Assembly (NCBI GenBank): GCA_937881255.1
Contig: CALGFH010000336.1
Coordinates: 1-22,983 of the forward strand
Source of the DNA: an uncultured Actinomycetes bacterium
GTDB lineage: Bacteria > Actinomycetota > CALGFH01
Reading direction: 5' to 3'
DNA: 22,983 nt
Shown: positions 14,295 through 22,957 of the stretch, piece by piece
How positions within the stretch are numbered: position 1 is the first letter of the stretch
Layout: each line of letters opens with the position of its first letter
The notes under the pieces: generated by a model
What the model saw: the letters and a program-made list of their open reading frames with translations, nothing else
The model's database searches: none
What the model was told of the DNA's origin: nothing
Made by a program: the position numbers and the translations under genes

Positions 14295-16079
14295 ATGCCG
14301 CAGGCACGCGGCAGGAAGAGGCCGCCGCCACGCCGTCGGCCGCAGCGACGCCCGCTGCGGCCGAGGCGTCGGCGGGTCAACGGCCGGCGGCGCCTGCTGG
14401 CCCTGCTGATCCTGAGCGTCCTGGCCTTCATGGCCATCTCCGGGCGGCTGATCGTCCTCCAGGTGTTCGACGCCGGCTCCCTCGACCAGGCCGCGGCCCG
14501 CCAGCGGACGACCGTGATCGACCTGCCCGCCACCCGCGGCCGCATCTTCGACCGCAACCTCAACGACCTGGCCATCTCCATCCCGGCACGGTCGGTCTGG
14601 GCGGACCCCCGCCTGGTCAAGGACAAGCCGGGTACCGCCGCCCGCCTGGCCAAGGTCCTCGGGGTGAAGAAGGCGACCCTGGCCGGGCGCCTGGCCTCCA
14701 AGGGCCGCTTCGTCTACCTGGTCCGGCGCGTTCCCAAGGCCAGGGGCGACATCGTCCAGCGGCTGAACCTGCCCGGCGTCTTCGTGGAAGGCGCCGTGGC
14801 CCGCCGCTACCCGTCGGGCTCGGTCGCCGCCCAGGTGCTCGGCTTCGTCGACATCGACGGCAACGGCCAGGCCGGCATCGAGCAGCAGTACGACGGGCTG
14901 CTCCGCGGGAACGCGGGCAAGATCCTGCTCGAACGGGACCCGCAGGGACGGGCCATCCCCCAGGGCCGGCGCTCCCTGGAGCCGGCCGAGCCCGGCACCG
15001 ACCTGGTCCTCACCATCGACCAGCACCTCCAGTACGTGACCGAGCAGGCCCTGTTCCGGGCGGTGCGCCAGCACAAGGCCAAGGCCGGCTCGGTGGTGGT
15101 GATGAGCCCCCCCACCGGCGAGGTCCTGGCCATGGCCAACGTGCCCACCTTCGACCCCAACCGCATCACCGCCAGGACCAAGGCCGAGGCCCGCAAGAAC
15201 CGGGCCATCGCCGACGTGTTCGAGCCCGGCTCGACCAACAAGACCATCACCGCCGCGGCCGCCCTCCAGCACGGCATCGTCACCCCCAGGACCGAGACGA
15301 TCGTCCCCGACAACATCCCGCTGTGCCCGGAGAAGACCTTCCGCGACTCCCACTCCCACGCCCCGGAGCTGATGACCTTCGCCGACATCGTGGCCAAGTC
15401 CTCCAACGTGGGCACGATCATGGCCGCCAGGGACCTGGGCCGCGAGCGGCTCTACAAGGCCGAGCTCGACTTCGGCTACGGGCGCAAGAGCGGGGTCGAC
15501 CTCCCCGGGGAGTCGCCGGGGATCGTCCGCGACGCCAAGAGCTGGTACTGCACCGACCTGGGGACCAACGCCATCGGCCAGGGCGTCGCCGTGACCGTGC
15601 TCCAGATGGCCAGCGTGTACGCCACCGTGGCCAACCACGGCGTGCTGCGCGCCCCGACCCTGCTGCGGGGCACCGTCGACGCCCGCGGCCACATCGCCAA
15701 GGCGGCCCGCAAGCCGGGCCGCCGGGTGCTGTCGGCCCGCACCGCCAAGAGCCTCTCCAAGATCCTCGAGGGCGTGGTCAAGGAGGGCGGCACCGGCACC
15801 CAGGCCGCCATGGAGGAGTGGCGGGTGGCCGGCAAGACCGGCACCGCCCGCAAGCCCGACAACGTCCGCGGCGGCTACCGGCCGGGCGCGTACGTCGGCA
15901 GCTTCATCGGCTACGCCCCGGCCGAGAAGCCGGCGGTGGTGGTGGCGGTGGTGATCGACGAGCCGACCCGCGGCTACTACGGCGGGTCGGTTGCGGCGCC
16001 GGTGTTCCGGGAGGTGACCGGCACGGCCCTGCGGCGCCTGGGGGTGGTCCCGACCTTACCGGCCAAGGCGGTGCGCTGA
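14295..16079 (+). CDS. ftsI: class B penicillin-binding protein, septal transpeptidase FtsI/PBP3
   Basis: The 594-residue enzyme cross-links septal peptidoglycan outside the membrane and works with FtsW. A very Arg-rich cytoplasmic tail (1-33) precedes a single membrane anchor (about 34-57). The PBP dimerisation/pedestal domain (about 75-225, ATRGRIFDRN, YPSGSVAAQVLGFV) follows. The transpeptidase domain has SxxK as STNK at 313-316 (active Ser313), SxN as SSN at 369-371 and KTG at 514-516. The conserved NAIGQGVAVT is at 425-434. No PASTA repeat is present, and the protein ends about 80 residues after KTG. The ATG at 14295 has GGGGGAAGG just upstream. It lies 30 nt after ftsL and 36-108 nt before murE, depending on the murE start. 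Confidence 0.96.
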   Translation: MPQARGRKRPPPRRRPQRRPLRPRRRRVNGRRRLLALLILSVLAFMAISGRLIVLQVFDAGSLDQAAARQRTTVIDLPATRGRIFDRNLNDLAISIPARSVWADPRLVKDKPGTAARLAKVLGVKKATLAGRLASKGRFVYLVRRVPKARGDIVQRLNLPGVFVEGAVARRYPSGSVAAQVLGFVDIDGNGQAGIEQQYDGLLRGNAGKILLERDPQGRAIPQGRRSLEPAEPGTDLVLTIDQHLQYVTEQALFRAVRQHKAKAGSVVVMSPPTGEVLAMANVPTFDPNRITARTKAEARKNRAIADVFEPGSTNKTITAAAALQHGIVTPRTETIVPDNIPLCPEKTFRDSHSHAPELMTFADIVAKSSNVGTIMAARDLGRERLYKAELDFGYGRKSGVDLPGESPGIVRDAKSWYCTDLGTNAIGQGVAVTVLQMASVYATVANHGVLRAPTLLRGTVDARGHIAKAARKPGRRVLSARTAKSLSKILEGVVKEGGTGTQAAMEEWRVAGKTGTARKPDNVRGGYRPGAYVGSFIGYAPAEKPAVVVAVVIDEPTRGYYGGSVAAPVFREVTGTALRRLGVVPTLPAKAVR

Positions 16080-16187
16080 TGCTAGGCTTTCGCCGGCTGC
16101 CCCCCATGCCAGGGAATGGCGGTCGCTAGCGGGCGCCGGCGTACCCGCCGCCGGCGGTCCGAGCCGACGACGCGGGCCTCGAAGGTC

Positions 16188-17675
16188 ATGACCTTGACGT
16201 CCCGGCGCGCCCCCCTCGCCAGTCTCGCCCCGGCCGTCCAGGGCGAAGTCCGCGGCGACGCCGGAACCGTGGTCACCGACGTCGTGCTCGACACCCGCAC
16301 GGTGGTCCCGGGCGCGCTGTTCTGCTGCGTCCCCGGGGCCAGGGTCGACGGCCACGACCTGGCCGGCAAGGCCCTCGACGCCGGCGCGGCCGCCCTGTGC
16401 GTGCAGCGGCCCCTCGACCTGGAAGCGCCCCAGCTGGTCGTCCCGAACGTCCGGGACGCCCTGGCCCCGCTGGCGGCCGCGTTCTTCGACCACCCCTCGG
16501 GCCGCCTCGACCTGGTCGGGGTGACCGGCACCAACGGCAAGACCACCACCACCTACATGCTGGAGGCGATCTTCCGGGCCGCCGGCCGCGTCCCCGGGGT
16601 GCTGGGGACCGTCGAGGTCCGGGTGGGCGACGAGCGCCGACCGGCCGTCCACACCACCCCCGAGGCCCCCGACCTCCAGCGGCTGCTGGCCGAGATGGCC
16701 GACGCCGGGGTCCAGGCGGCGGCCATGGAGGTGTCCAGCCACGGCCTGGCCCTGCACCGGGTCGACGGCACCCGCTTCACGGCGGCCATCTTCACCAACC
16801 TGACCCAGGACCACCTCGACTTCCACACCGACCTGGACGACTACTACCTGGCCAAGCGGCGCCTGTTCACGGCCCCGTTCACGCCGCTGGGGGTGGTCAA
16901 CGTCGACGACCTCCACGGGCGGCGGCTGGCCGGCACGGCCGAGGTGGCCACCGTGACCACCGGCACCGCCGACGACGCCGAGTGGCGGGCCACCGAGGTG
17001 ACCGCCGCCCTGGAGGGGACCAGCTTCCGGCTGTCCTCGCCGGCCGGGTCGCGGCTGGTCCGGCTGCGCCTGGCCGGCCAGTTCAACGTGGCCAACGCCC
17101 TCGGCGCCCTGGCCGCGGCCGACGCCCTCGGCATCGACCTGGACACCGCCGTGGCCGGGCTGGAGGCCCTGGCCGGGGTGCCCGGGCGCTTCGAGCGGGT
17201 CGACGCCGGCCAGCCGTTCACCGTGCTGGTCGACTACGCCCACACCCCCGACTCCCTCGACAACCTGCTCCGGGCGGCCAGGGCCGTCACCGGCGGGCGG
17301 GTGATCGTGGTCTTCGGCTGCGGCGGCGACCGCGACCGGGCCAAGCGGCCGCTCATGGGCGAGATCGCCGGCCGCCTGGCCGACGTGGCCGTGGTCACCT
17401 CCGACAACCCCCGCTCCGAGGCCCCGGAGGCGATCGTCGCCCAGATCGCCGAGGGGGTAGCCCGCAGCGCCGGGCCGGACGGGTTCCTGGTCGAGGTCGA
17501 CCGCCGGGCCGCCATCCGGGCCGCCCTGGCCATGGCCGGCCCGGGCGACGCCGTCCTGGTCGCCGGCAAGGGCCACGAGCAGGGCCAGGAGTTCGCCGGC
17601 GGCCGCAAGCTCCCCTTCGACGACCGCCTGGTCGCCGCCGAGGAGCTCCGGGCCCTGCTGGGAGCTTCCCGATGA
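16188..17675 (+). CDS. murE: MurE, UDP-MurNAc-L-Ala-D-Glu:diaminopimelate ligase
   Basis: This cytoplasmic ATP-dependent ligase (495 residues from this start) adds the third amino acid of the stem peptide. The P-loop GTNGKTT is at residues 114-120, TTPE at 157-160 and MEVSSHGL at 180-187. TNLTQDHLDFH, the carbamylated-Lys candidate K223 (YYLAKRRLF), DYAHTPDSL and KGHE are also visible. The DNPR motif at 406-409 is the signature of diaminopimelate-adding enzymes. Lysine enzymes differ here, so a DAP-type wall is expected. The start is uncertain. ATG 16188 gives the normal family length. TTG 16194 has better spacing (8 nt) to GAAGG at 16181-16185. ATG 16116 would add 24 Arg-rich residues. The end overlaps murF by 4 nt (ATGA). 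Confidence 0.94.
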   Translation: MTLTSRRAPLASLAPAVQGEVRGDAGTVVTDVVLDTRTVVPGALFCCVPGARVDGHDLAGKALDAGAAALCVQRPLDLEAPQLVVPNVRDALAPLAAAFFDHPSGRLDLVGVTGTNGKTTTTYMLEAIFRAAGRVPGVLGTVEVRVGDERRPAVHTTPEAPDLQRLLAEMADAGVQAAAMEVSSHGLALHRVDGTRFTAAIFTNLTQDHLDFHTDLDDYYLAKRRLFTAPFTPLGVVNVDDLHGRRLAGTAEVATVTTGTADDAEWRATEVTAALEGTSFRLSSPAGSRLVRLRLAGQFNVANALGALAAADALGIDLDTAVAGLEALAGVPGRFERVDAGQPFTVLVDYAHTPDSLDNLLRAARAVTGGRVIVVFGCGGDRDRAKRPLMGEIAGRLADVAVVTSDNPRSEAPEAIVAQIAEGVARSAGPDGFLVEVDRRAAIRAALAMAGPGDAVLVAGKGHEQGQEFAGGRKLPFDDRLVAAEELRALLGASR

Positions 17676-19069
17676 TCCCGCTGACCTTGAAGGAGGTCGC
17701 CGGGGCGACCGGGGGGCGGCTGGCCGAGGCCGACCCGGACGCGGTCGTCACCGGGATCCAGGTCGACTCCCGCCAGGTCCGGGCCGGGGAGCTGTTCGTG
17801 GCCCTGCCGGGCAGCCGCACCGACGGCAGCCTGTTCGCGGCCGCCGCCGCCGAGGCCGGGGCGGCGGCCACCCTGGCCCAGGAGGGCACGGTCTTCGCCG
17901 GGCCCCGGGTCGAGGTCGCCGACCCCCTGACCGCCCTGGCCGCCCTGGGCACGGCCGTCCGGGAGCGCTCGTCGGCCACCGTGGTCGCGGTCACCGGCTC
18001 CAACGGCAAGACCACCACCAAGGACCTGCTCGCCGCCGCCCTGGCCACCCGCCTGGCCACCGTGGCCAACCAGGCGTCGTTCAACAACGAGGTCGGCCTG
18101 CCCCTGACCCTGGCCCGGATCGAGCCCGGGACCGAGGCGGTGGTGGTCGAGATGGGCGCCCGCGGCCCCGGCCACATCGCCGCCCTGGCCCGCCTGGCCC
18201 GGCCGTCGGTTGGCGTCGTCCTCAACGTCGGCGAGTCCCACCTGGGCATGTTCGGCTCCCGGGAGGCGATCGCCAAGGCCAAGGGCGAGCTGGTCGAGTC
18301 CCTGCCGTCCGACGGCACGGCCGTTCTCAGCGCCGACGACCCCCAAGTGGCGGCCATGGCCGACCGCACCGTGGCCCGGGTGGTCCGCTTCGGCCTCGGC
18401 CCGGCCGCCGAGGTCAGGGCCGAGGAGGTCACCCTGGACGGCGACGGCCGGGCCGGCTTCTCGCTGGTCACCCCGGCCGGGACGGCCCAGGTCACCCTGC
18501 CAGCCCCCGGCGAGCACCTGGTCTCCTGCGCCCTGGCCGCGGCCGCGGCCGCCCACGTCCTGGGGGTCGGGCCGGCCGAGGTCGCCGCCGGGCTGGCCAC
18601 GGCCGCCCTCTCGCCCATGCGCATGCAGGTCCGGCGCCGGCCCGACGGGCTCACGGTGGTCAACGACGCCTACAACGCCAACCCGTCGTCGATGGCGGCG
18701 GCCCTCAAGACCCTGGCCGCCATCGGCCGCCCGGGCGGGCGCACCGTGGCCGTGCTCGGCGAGATGGCCGAGCTGGGCCCGGGCGCGGCCGAGGAGCACG
18801 ACCGCATCGGCCGGCTGGCCACCCGCCTCGGCATCGACCGGCTGGTCGGGGTGGGGGAGCCGGGCCGGGTGATGGTCAACGCCGCCCGCATGGAGGGCAT
18901 GTGGCCCGAGGAGGCCGAGGCCGTCCCCGGCCCCGACGCCGCCCTGGCCCTGCTCACCCCCACCCTCGGCCCGGCCGACGTGGTCCTGGTCAAGGCCAGC
19001 CGGGTGGTCGCCCTCGACCGGGTCGCCGACGCCCTGCTGTCCCCGAGGGCCCCGGGGGACGGCACCTAG
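17672..19069 (+). CDS. murF: MurF, UDP-MurNAc-tripeptide:D-alanyl-D-alanine ligase
   Basis: This 465-residue cytoplasmic ligase attaches D-Ala-D-Ala to complete UDP-MurNAc-pentapeptide. The N-terminal Mur domain includes VDSRQVRAGELFVALPG (31-47). The ATP-binding loop is GSNGKTT at 109-115. The MurF-typical NNEVGLPLTL, EMGARGPGHIA and NDAYNANPSSM follow, the last being a strong MurF marker in the C-terminal domain. The ATG at 17672 overlaps the murE stop, with GGGAG (17660-17664) 7 nt upstream. Frame upstream to 16397 is shadow coding. The stop TAG shares one base with the mraY GTG. No missing residues were seen. Confidence 0.96.
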   Translation: MIPLTLKEVAGATGGRLAEADPDAVVTGIQVDSRQVRAGELFVALPGSRTDGSLFAAAAAEAGAAATLAQEGTVFAGPRVEVADPLTALAALGTAVRERSSATVVAVTGSNGKTTTKDLLAAALATRLATVANQASFNNEVGLPLTLARIEPGTEAVVVEMGARGPGHIAALARLARPSVGVVLNVGESHLGMFGSREAIAKAKGELVESLPSDGTAVLSADDPQVAAMADRTVARVVRFGLGPAAEVRAEEVTLDGDGRAGFSLVTPAGTAQVTLPAPGEHLVSCALAAAAAAHVLGVGPAEVAAGLATAALSPMRMQVRRRPDGLTVVNDAYNANPSSMAAALKTLAAIGRPGGRTVAVLGEMAELGPGAAEEHDRIGRLATRLGIDRLVGVGEPGRVMVNAARMEGMWPEEAEAVPGPDAALALLTPTLGPADVVLVKASRVVALDRVADALLSPRAPGDGT

Positions 19070-20142
19070 TGGTCGGGATCCTGATCGCGGCCGCCGTCGC
19101 CCTGGCCCTCGGGCTGGTGGGGACGCCGCTGGCCATCCGGACCTTCCGGCGGCGCGGGCTGGGGCAGCTCATCCAGGTCGACCTGCCCGACGCCCACCAG
19201 ACCAAGCGCGGCACCCCGACCATGGGCGGGGCGGTGATCATCGTCGGCGCCGTGGCCGGCTACCTGGTCGTCCACCTGTTCAGCCGGGGACGGACCCCCT
19301 TCACCCCGGCCGGCATCATGGTGGTGGTCACCATGGTCCTGCTCGGCGCCGTCGGCTTCGTGGACGACTACCTCAAGATCCGCAACCAGCGCAGCCTCGG
19401 CCTGACCAAGACGGCCAAGTTCGCCGGCCAGGCCCTGGCCGCGATCGTCCTCGGGGTCGGCGCCTGGTACTGGGCCGACGCCTTCCGGGGCATCTCCTTC
19501 ATCCGCCCCCTCGGCGGCACCGAGCTGCACCTGATCCTGTTCCTGATCTGGGTGTTCCTGCTCGTCTCGGCCACCTCCAACGGGGTCAACCTGACCGACG
19601 GCATGGACGGCCTCGCCTCCGGGTCCATGGTCCTGGTGGTCAGCGCCTACGTGGTGATCGGGTTCTGGCAGTTCCGCCACCTGTGCGGCACCCCGGCCGA
19701 CACCCCCGGCTGCTACCAGTTCCCGGCCGGCGAGTCCCCCCAGGACCTGGCCATCGTGGCCGCGGCCATGATGGGCTCGACGGCCGGGTTCCTGTGGTGG
19801 AACGCCCCCCCGGCCCGCATCTTCATGGGCGACACCGGCTCCCTGGCCCTCGGCGGCACCCTGGCCGCCCTGGCCCTGTTCACCAACACCCAGCTGCTGC
19901 TGGCCGTGCTCGGCGGGCTGTACGTGGTCGAGACCCTCTCGGTCATCATTCAGGTGGCGTCGTTCCGCCTGCTCCAGCGGCGGGTGTTCAAGATCGCCCC
20001 CATCCACCACCACTTCGAGCTCTCGGAATGGCCGGAGTTCACCGTGATCGTCCGCTTCTGGATCCTGGCCGGCCTGGCCGTCGCCTTCGGGCTGGGGCTG
20101 TTCTACGCCGAGTTCCTGGCCGCCGGGGGCACCGGTGGCTAG
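19069..20142 (+). CDS. mraY: MraY, phospho-MurNAc-pentapeptide transferase (lipid I synthase)
   Basis: The 357-residue protein with about ten membrane helices transfers phospho-MurNAc-pentapeptide to undecaprenyl phosphate on the inner face of the membrane, forming lipid I. Markers are the DD pair in GFVDDYLKI (D99, D100), NLTDGMDGL (174-182), FMGDTGSLALGG (252-263, with a catalytic-site Asp at 255) and the HHHFE loop (313-317). The start is GTG at 19069, sharing a base with the murF stop. A G-rich stretch (GGGGGA near 19054-19059) is a likely ribosome site. The frame extends upstream to 18901 but that part is Arg/Pro-rich shadow. The end overlaps the murD GTG by 8 nt. Confidence 0.96.
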   Translation: MVGILIAAAVALALGLVGTPLAIRTFRRRGLGQLIQVDLPDAHQTKRGTPTMGGAVIIVGAVAGYLVVHLFSRGRTPFTPAGIMVVVTMVLLGAVGFVDDYLKIRNQRSLGLTKTAKFAGQALAAIVLGVGAWYWADAFRGISFIRPLGGTELHLILFLIWVFLLVSATSNGVNLTDGMDGLASGSMVLVVSAYVVIGFWQFRHLCGTPADTPGCYQFPAGESPQDLAIVAAAMMGSTAGFLWWNAPPARIFMGDTGSLALGGTLAALALFTNTQLLLAVLGGLYVVETLSVIIQVASFRLLQRRVFKIAPIHHHFELSEWPEFTVIVRFWILAGLAVAFGLGLFYAEFLAAGGTGG

Positions 20143-21585
20143 CCACGGCGCCCCTGACACCTGGCCGGCGCGCTGCCCGCCCGGGTGGTTCGCCGGGCTG
20201 CCGGTGCTGGTGGCCGGCCTGGGGCGCTCCGGCCGGGCCGCGGCCAGGCACCTGGCCGACGCCGGGGCCGACGTGGTCGCCTGCGACGACGCCCCCGACC
20301 TGGACACCGGCGAGCTGGCCGCCTTCGGGGTCAAGACCCACCTCGGCCCGGCCGGCCCGGCCCTCCTGGACGGCCGCGCCCTGCTGGTCGTGGCCCCCGG
20401 CCTGCCCGAGGCCCACCCGCTCATCCAGGGCGCCCGGCAGCGCGGGGTCCCGGTCTGGAGCGAGATCGAGCTGGCGGCCAGGGTCGCGACCATGCCGCTG
20501 GTCGGGGTGACCGGCACCAACGGCAAGACCACCACCACCGAGCTGGCCGCGGCCATGCTGACCGCCTCGGGCGTCCAGGCGGTGGCCGCCGGCAACGTCG
20601 GGCTGCCCCTGATCGACGCCGTGCTCGACCGCCACCCGCCCGACGCGGTGGTGGTCGAGCTGTCCAGCTTCCAGCTCCGCTTCTCCTGGACCCTGCGCCT
20701 GGAGGCCGGGGCCTGGCTCAACTTCGCCGCCGACCACCTGGACTGGCACCCCGGCCTGACCGCCTACGCCGAGGCCAAGGCCAAGGTCTGGGCCAACCAG
20801 GGCCCCGACGACTGGTCGGTCTACGGCGCCGACGACCCGGTGGTGGCGGCCAACGTCGCCGACGCCCCGGGCACGCCGGTGCCGTTCACCACCGGCCGGG
20901 CCGCCCCCGGCGGGCTCGGCCTGGAGGCCGGGGTGGCCCTGTCCAAGGTCCCCGGGCACGAGGGCGGCCTGTGGCGGGCGGCCGCCCTGCGCCTCCCGGG
21001 CCGCCACAACCTGGCCAACGCCATCGCCGCCTCCGGGGTGGCCATGGCCCTGCCTCCGGGGTGGCCATGGCCCTGGGCGCCCACCCGGCCGGCATGGCCA
21101 GGGCGGTGGCCGCCTTCCGGGCCGGGGCGCACCGGCTGGCCACCGTGGGCGAGGTCCGCGGGGTCCAGTTCGTCAACGACTCCAAGGCCACCAACCCGCA
21201 CGCCGCCGCCCGCGCCCTGGCCGCCTTCCCACGGGTCGTCTGGATCGCCGGGGGACGCAACAAGGGCCTGGACTTCGACGACCTGGTCGCCGGGGCGGCC
21301 CACAGGCTGGTCGGGGTGGTGCTGGTCGGGGAGGCGGCCGAGGAGCTGATGGACGCCCTCGGGCGGGCCGGCTACCCGGGCCCGGTGGTGCGGGCGGCCT
21401 CGGTCGGCGAGGCCGTCACCGTCGGGTTCGGCCTGGCCGACCCGGGCGACACCGTGCTCCTGGCCCCGGCCTGCGCCAGCCAGGACCAGTTCGCCGACTA
21501 CGCCGAGCGCGGGGCCGCCTTCGAGGCCTCGGTGGGCCGCCTGGCCGCACGCCACAACGAAGGTGGTCGCGATGGCGGTTCGTGA
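20135..21585 (+). pseudogene. murD: MurD, UDP-MurNAc-L-Ala:D-Glu ligase, frameshifted by a 23-bp tandem duplication
   Basis: MurD adds D-Glu to UDP-MurNAc-L-Ala in the cytoplasm. From GTG 20135, residues 1-306 read as MurD. They include the nucleotide fold VLVAGLGRSGRAAA, the P-loop GTNGKTT (127-133), ELSSFQL (175-181), ADHLDWH and the GRHNLANAIAASG end of the central domain. A perfect 23-bp tandem duplication then shifts the frame. The original frame runs into about 98 Trp/Pro-rich residues and stops at 21349. The C-terminal domain continues in another frame to 21585, with FVNDSKATNPHAA, IAGGRNKGLDF and LLAPACASQDQFADYAERG. Removing one repeat copy gives a continuous protein of 475 residues, normal for the family. 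As written, the gene cannot make a full enzyme unless frameshifting or reinitiation occurs. It overlaps mraY by 8 nt and ftsW by 14 nt. Confidence 0.93.
21029..21075. repeat. perfect 23-bp tandem duplication inside murD
   Basis: Positions 21029-21051 and 21052-21074 are identical, and the match runs one base further (21075). The unit begins GCCTCCGGGG and ends CATGGCCCT. Both copies encode ASGVAMAL, each in its own frame (codon starts at 21029 and 21052). Because 23 is not a multiple of three, the insertion shifts the frame. The base before the first copy (C, 21028) differs from that before the second (T, 21051), so the boundary is well defined. Confidence 0.97.
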
Positions 21586-22957
21586 CGCCGGGGCGACCCG
21601 GGGCAGGGGGGCGGCGCGGCCGCTGCTGGGGGCCGGCTCCACCTACTGGCTGCTGCTCGCCGTGGCCTGCGCCCTGCTGGTCGTCGGCCTGGTCATGGTG
21701 CTGTCCGCCTCCTCGGTGTTCGCCCTGGCCAAGCAGGGCGACTCCTACGCCTACTTCAAGCGCCAGCTCATGTGGGTGGTCGGCGGGGTGGTGGTGATGC
21801 TGGTGGTCAGCCGCATCGACTACCGCGTCTGGCGCCGGCTGGGCACGCCCCTGCTGGTGGTGGCCACCGCCGGCCTGGTCTACGTGCTCGTCCACCCGGG
21901 GGCGGTCTCGGCCTACGGGTCGACCCGCTGGATCTCGCTGCCCGGCGGCTTCACCGTCCAGCCGGCCGAGTTCGCCAAGCTCGCCCTGCTGCTGTTCTCG
22001 GCCGACGTGCTCACCCGCAAGGCCCGCCTCCTCGGCGACGTCCGCCACCTGCTGGTGCCGGTGCTGCCCCTGACCATGCTGCTGGCCGCCCTGGTGATGC
22101 TGGAGCCCGACCTCGGCACCACCCTGCTGCTGTGCGCCATCGCCTTCGGGATGCTGTTCGTGGCCGGGACCCCGCTGCTGCTGCTGGGCGGGATCGGGGC
22201 CCTCGGCCTGACCGCCGGCATGGGCCTGATCATGAGCGCCGACTACCGCCGGAGCCGGTTCCTGTCGTTCATGGACCCCGCCGCCGACCCCCAGAACGGC
22301 GGCTACCAGTTCATCCAGGGCCGCCTGGCCCTTGGCTCGGGAGGGCTCCTCGGGGTCGGGCTGGGGGCCGGGCGGCAGAAGTGGTCCTATGTGCCCAACG
22401 CCCACACCGACTTCATCTTCGCCATCATCGGCGAGGAGCTCGGGCTGCTCGGCACCCTCTCGATCCTGCTGCTGTTCGTCGCCTTCGCCTACGCCGGGGT
22501 GCGGGTCGCCCAGCGGGCCCCCGACCCGTTCGGCCGCTACCTGGCCGGCGGCATCACCGTCTGGATCGTGGTCCAGGCGCTGGTCAACATCGGCGCGGTG
22601 GTGGGCGTGCTGCCGATCACCGGGGTGCCGCTGCCGCTGGTCTCCTTCGGCGGCTCCAGCATGCTGGTGCTGCTGGCCGCCACCGGCATGCTGCTGAACG
22701 TGGCCAGGCACGAGGTCTGGTCGGTGCGGGCCCCGGTGATCGCCACCACCACCAAGGCGGCGGCCGAGCGCCGGGGCCGCCGCTCCGCCGGCCGGGCCCC
22801 GTCGCGTCCGGCCAGGGGCCGCCCGGCCGCCATCACCACCACCCGGGGCGGCGGCCACCGCCAGACCCCGGCCCAGAAGGCCAAGGCCGACGCCGAGCGA
22901 GCCCGCCGGGTCAAGGGCGGCTCCTCGGCCCGCACCCCCAGGAACGAGCCCCGATGA
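21572..22957 (+). CDS. ftsW: FtsW, SEDS-family septal peptidoglycan glycosyltransferase
   Basis: This 461-residue polytopic protein (about ten membrane helices between residues 24 and 375) polymerises lipid II at the division septum with FtsI. SEDS hallmarks are STRWISLPGGFTVQPAEFAK (117-136), EPDLGT (178-183) and NAHTDFIFAIIGEELG (276-291), with the catalytic Asp280. The signature PLPLVSFGGSSM is at 353-364. A long basic cytoplasmic tail (about 380-461) rich in Arg, Ala, Lys and Gly follows the last helix. Such tails are common in actinobacterial FtsW. I chose the ATG at 21572 because GAAGG (21559-21563) is 8 nt upstream. The GTG at 21563 overlaps that site. It overlaps the murD end by 14 nt and the next start by 4 nt (ATGA). 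Confidence 0.95.
   Translation: MAVRDAGATRGRGAARPLLGAGSTYWLLLAVACALLVVGLVMVLSASSVFALAKQGDSYAYFKRQLMWVVGGVVVMLVVSRIDYRVWRRLGTPLLVVATAGLVYVLVHPGAVSAYGSTRWISLPGGFTVQPAEFAKLALLLFSADVLTRKARLLGDVRHLLVPVLPLTMLLAALVMLEPDLGTTLLLCAIAFGMLFVAGTPLLLLGGIGALGLTAGMGLIMSADYRRSRFLSFMDPAADPQNGGYQFIQGRLALGSGGLLGVGLGAGRQKWSYVPNAHTDFIFAIIGEELGLLGTLSILLLFVAFAYAGVRVAQRAPDPFGRYLAGGITVWIVVQALVNIGAVVGVLPITGVPLPLVSFGGSSMLVLLAATGMLLNVARHEVWSVRAPVIATTTKAAAERRGRRSAGRAPSRPARGRPAAITTTRGGGHRQTPAQKAKADAERARRVKGGSSARTPRNEPR

Noticed and set aside
13524..15692. Long minus-strand frames across rsmH, ftsL and ftsI, and similar ones at 8170-9972, 16056-17576, 17234-18799 and 21416-22858
   Set aside because: Composition is Gly/Gln/Val/Arg-biased and low in complexity, with no recognisable motif. 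The opposite strand carries complete conserved genes.
18901..19068. N-terminal extension of mraY, and likewise upstream extensions of murF (16397-17671), rsmH (12319-12789) and the histidine kinase (7948-8475)
   Set aside because: These stretches are shadow translations over the preceding genes. Family alignments and overlapping start/stop signals support the shorter forms.
21029..21075. Programmed ribosomal frameshifting in murD
   Set aside because: The break is explained by a perfect 23-bp duplication, and I see no slippery heptamer of the usual kind. No MurD is known to me to use frameshifting.
20135..21349. A genuine shorter MurD of 404 residues
   Set aside because: The last 98 residues are Trp/Pro/Ser-rich and unrelated to MurD, while the true C-terminal domain is present in another frame immediately after the duplication.
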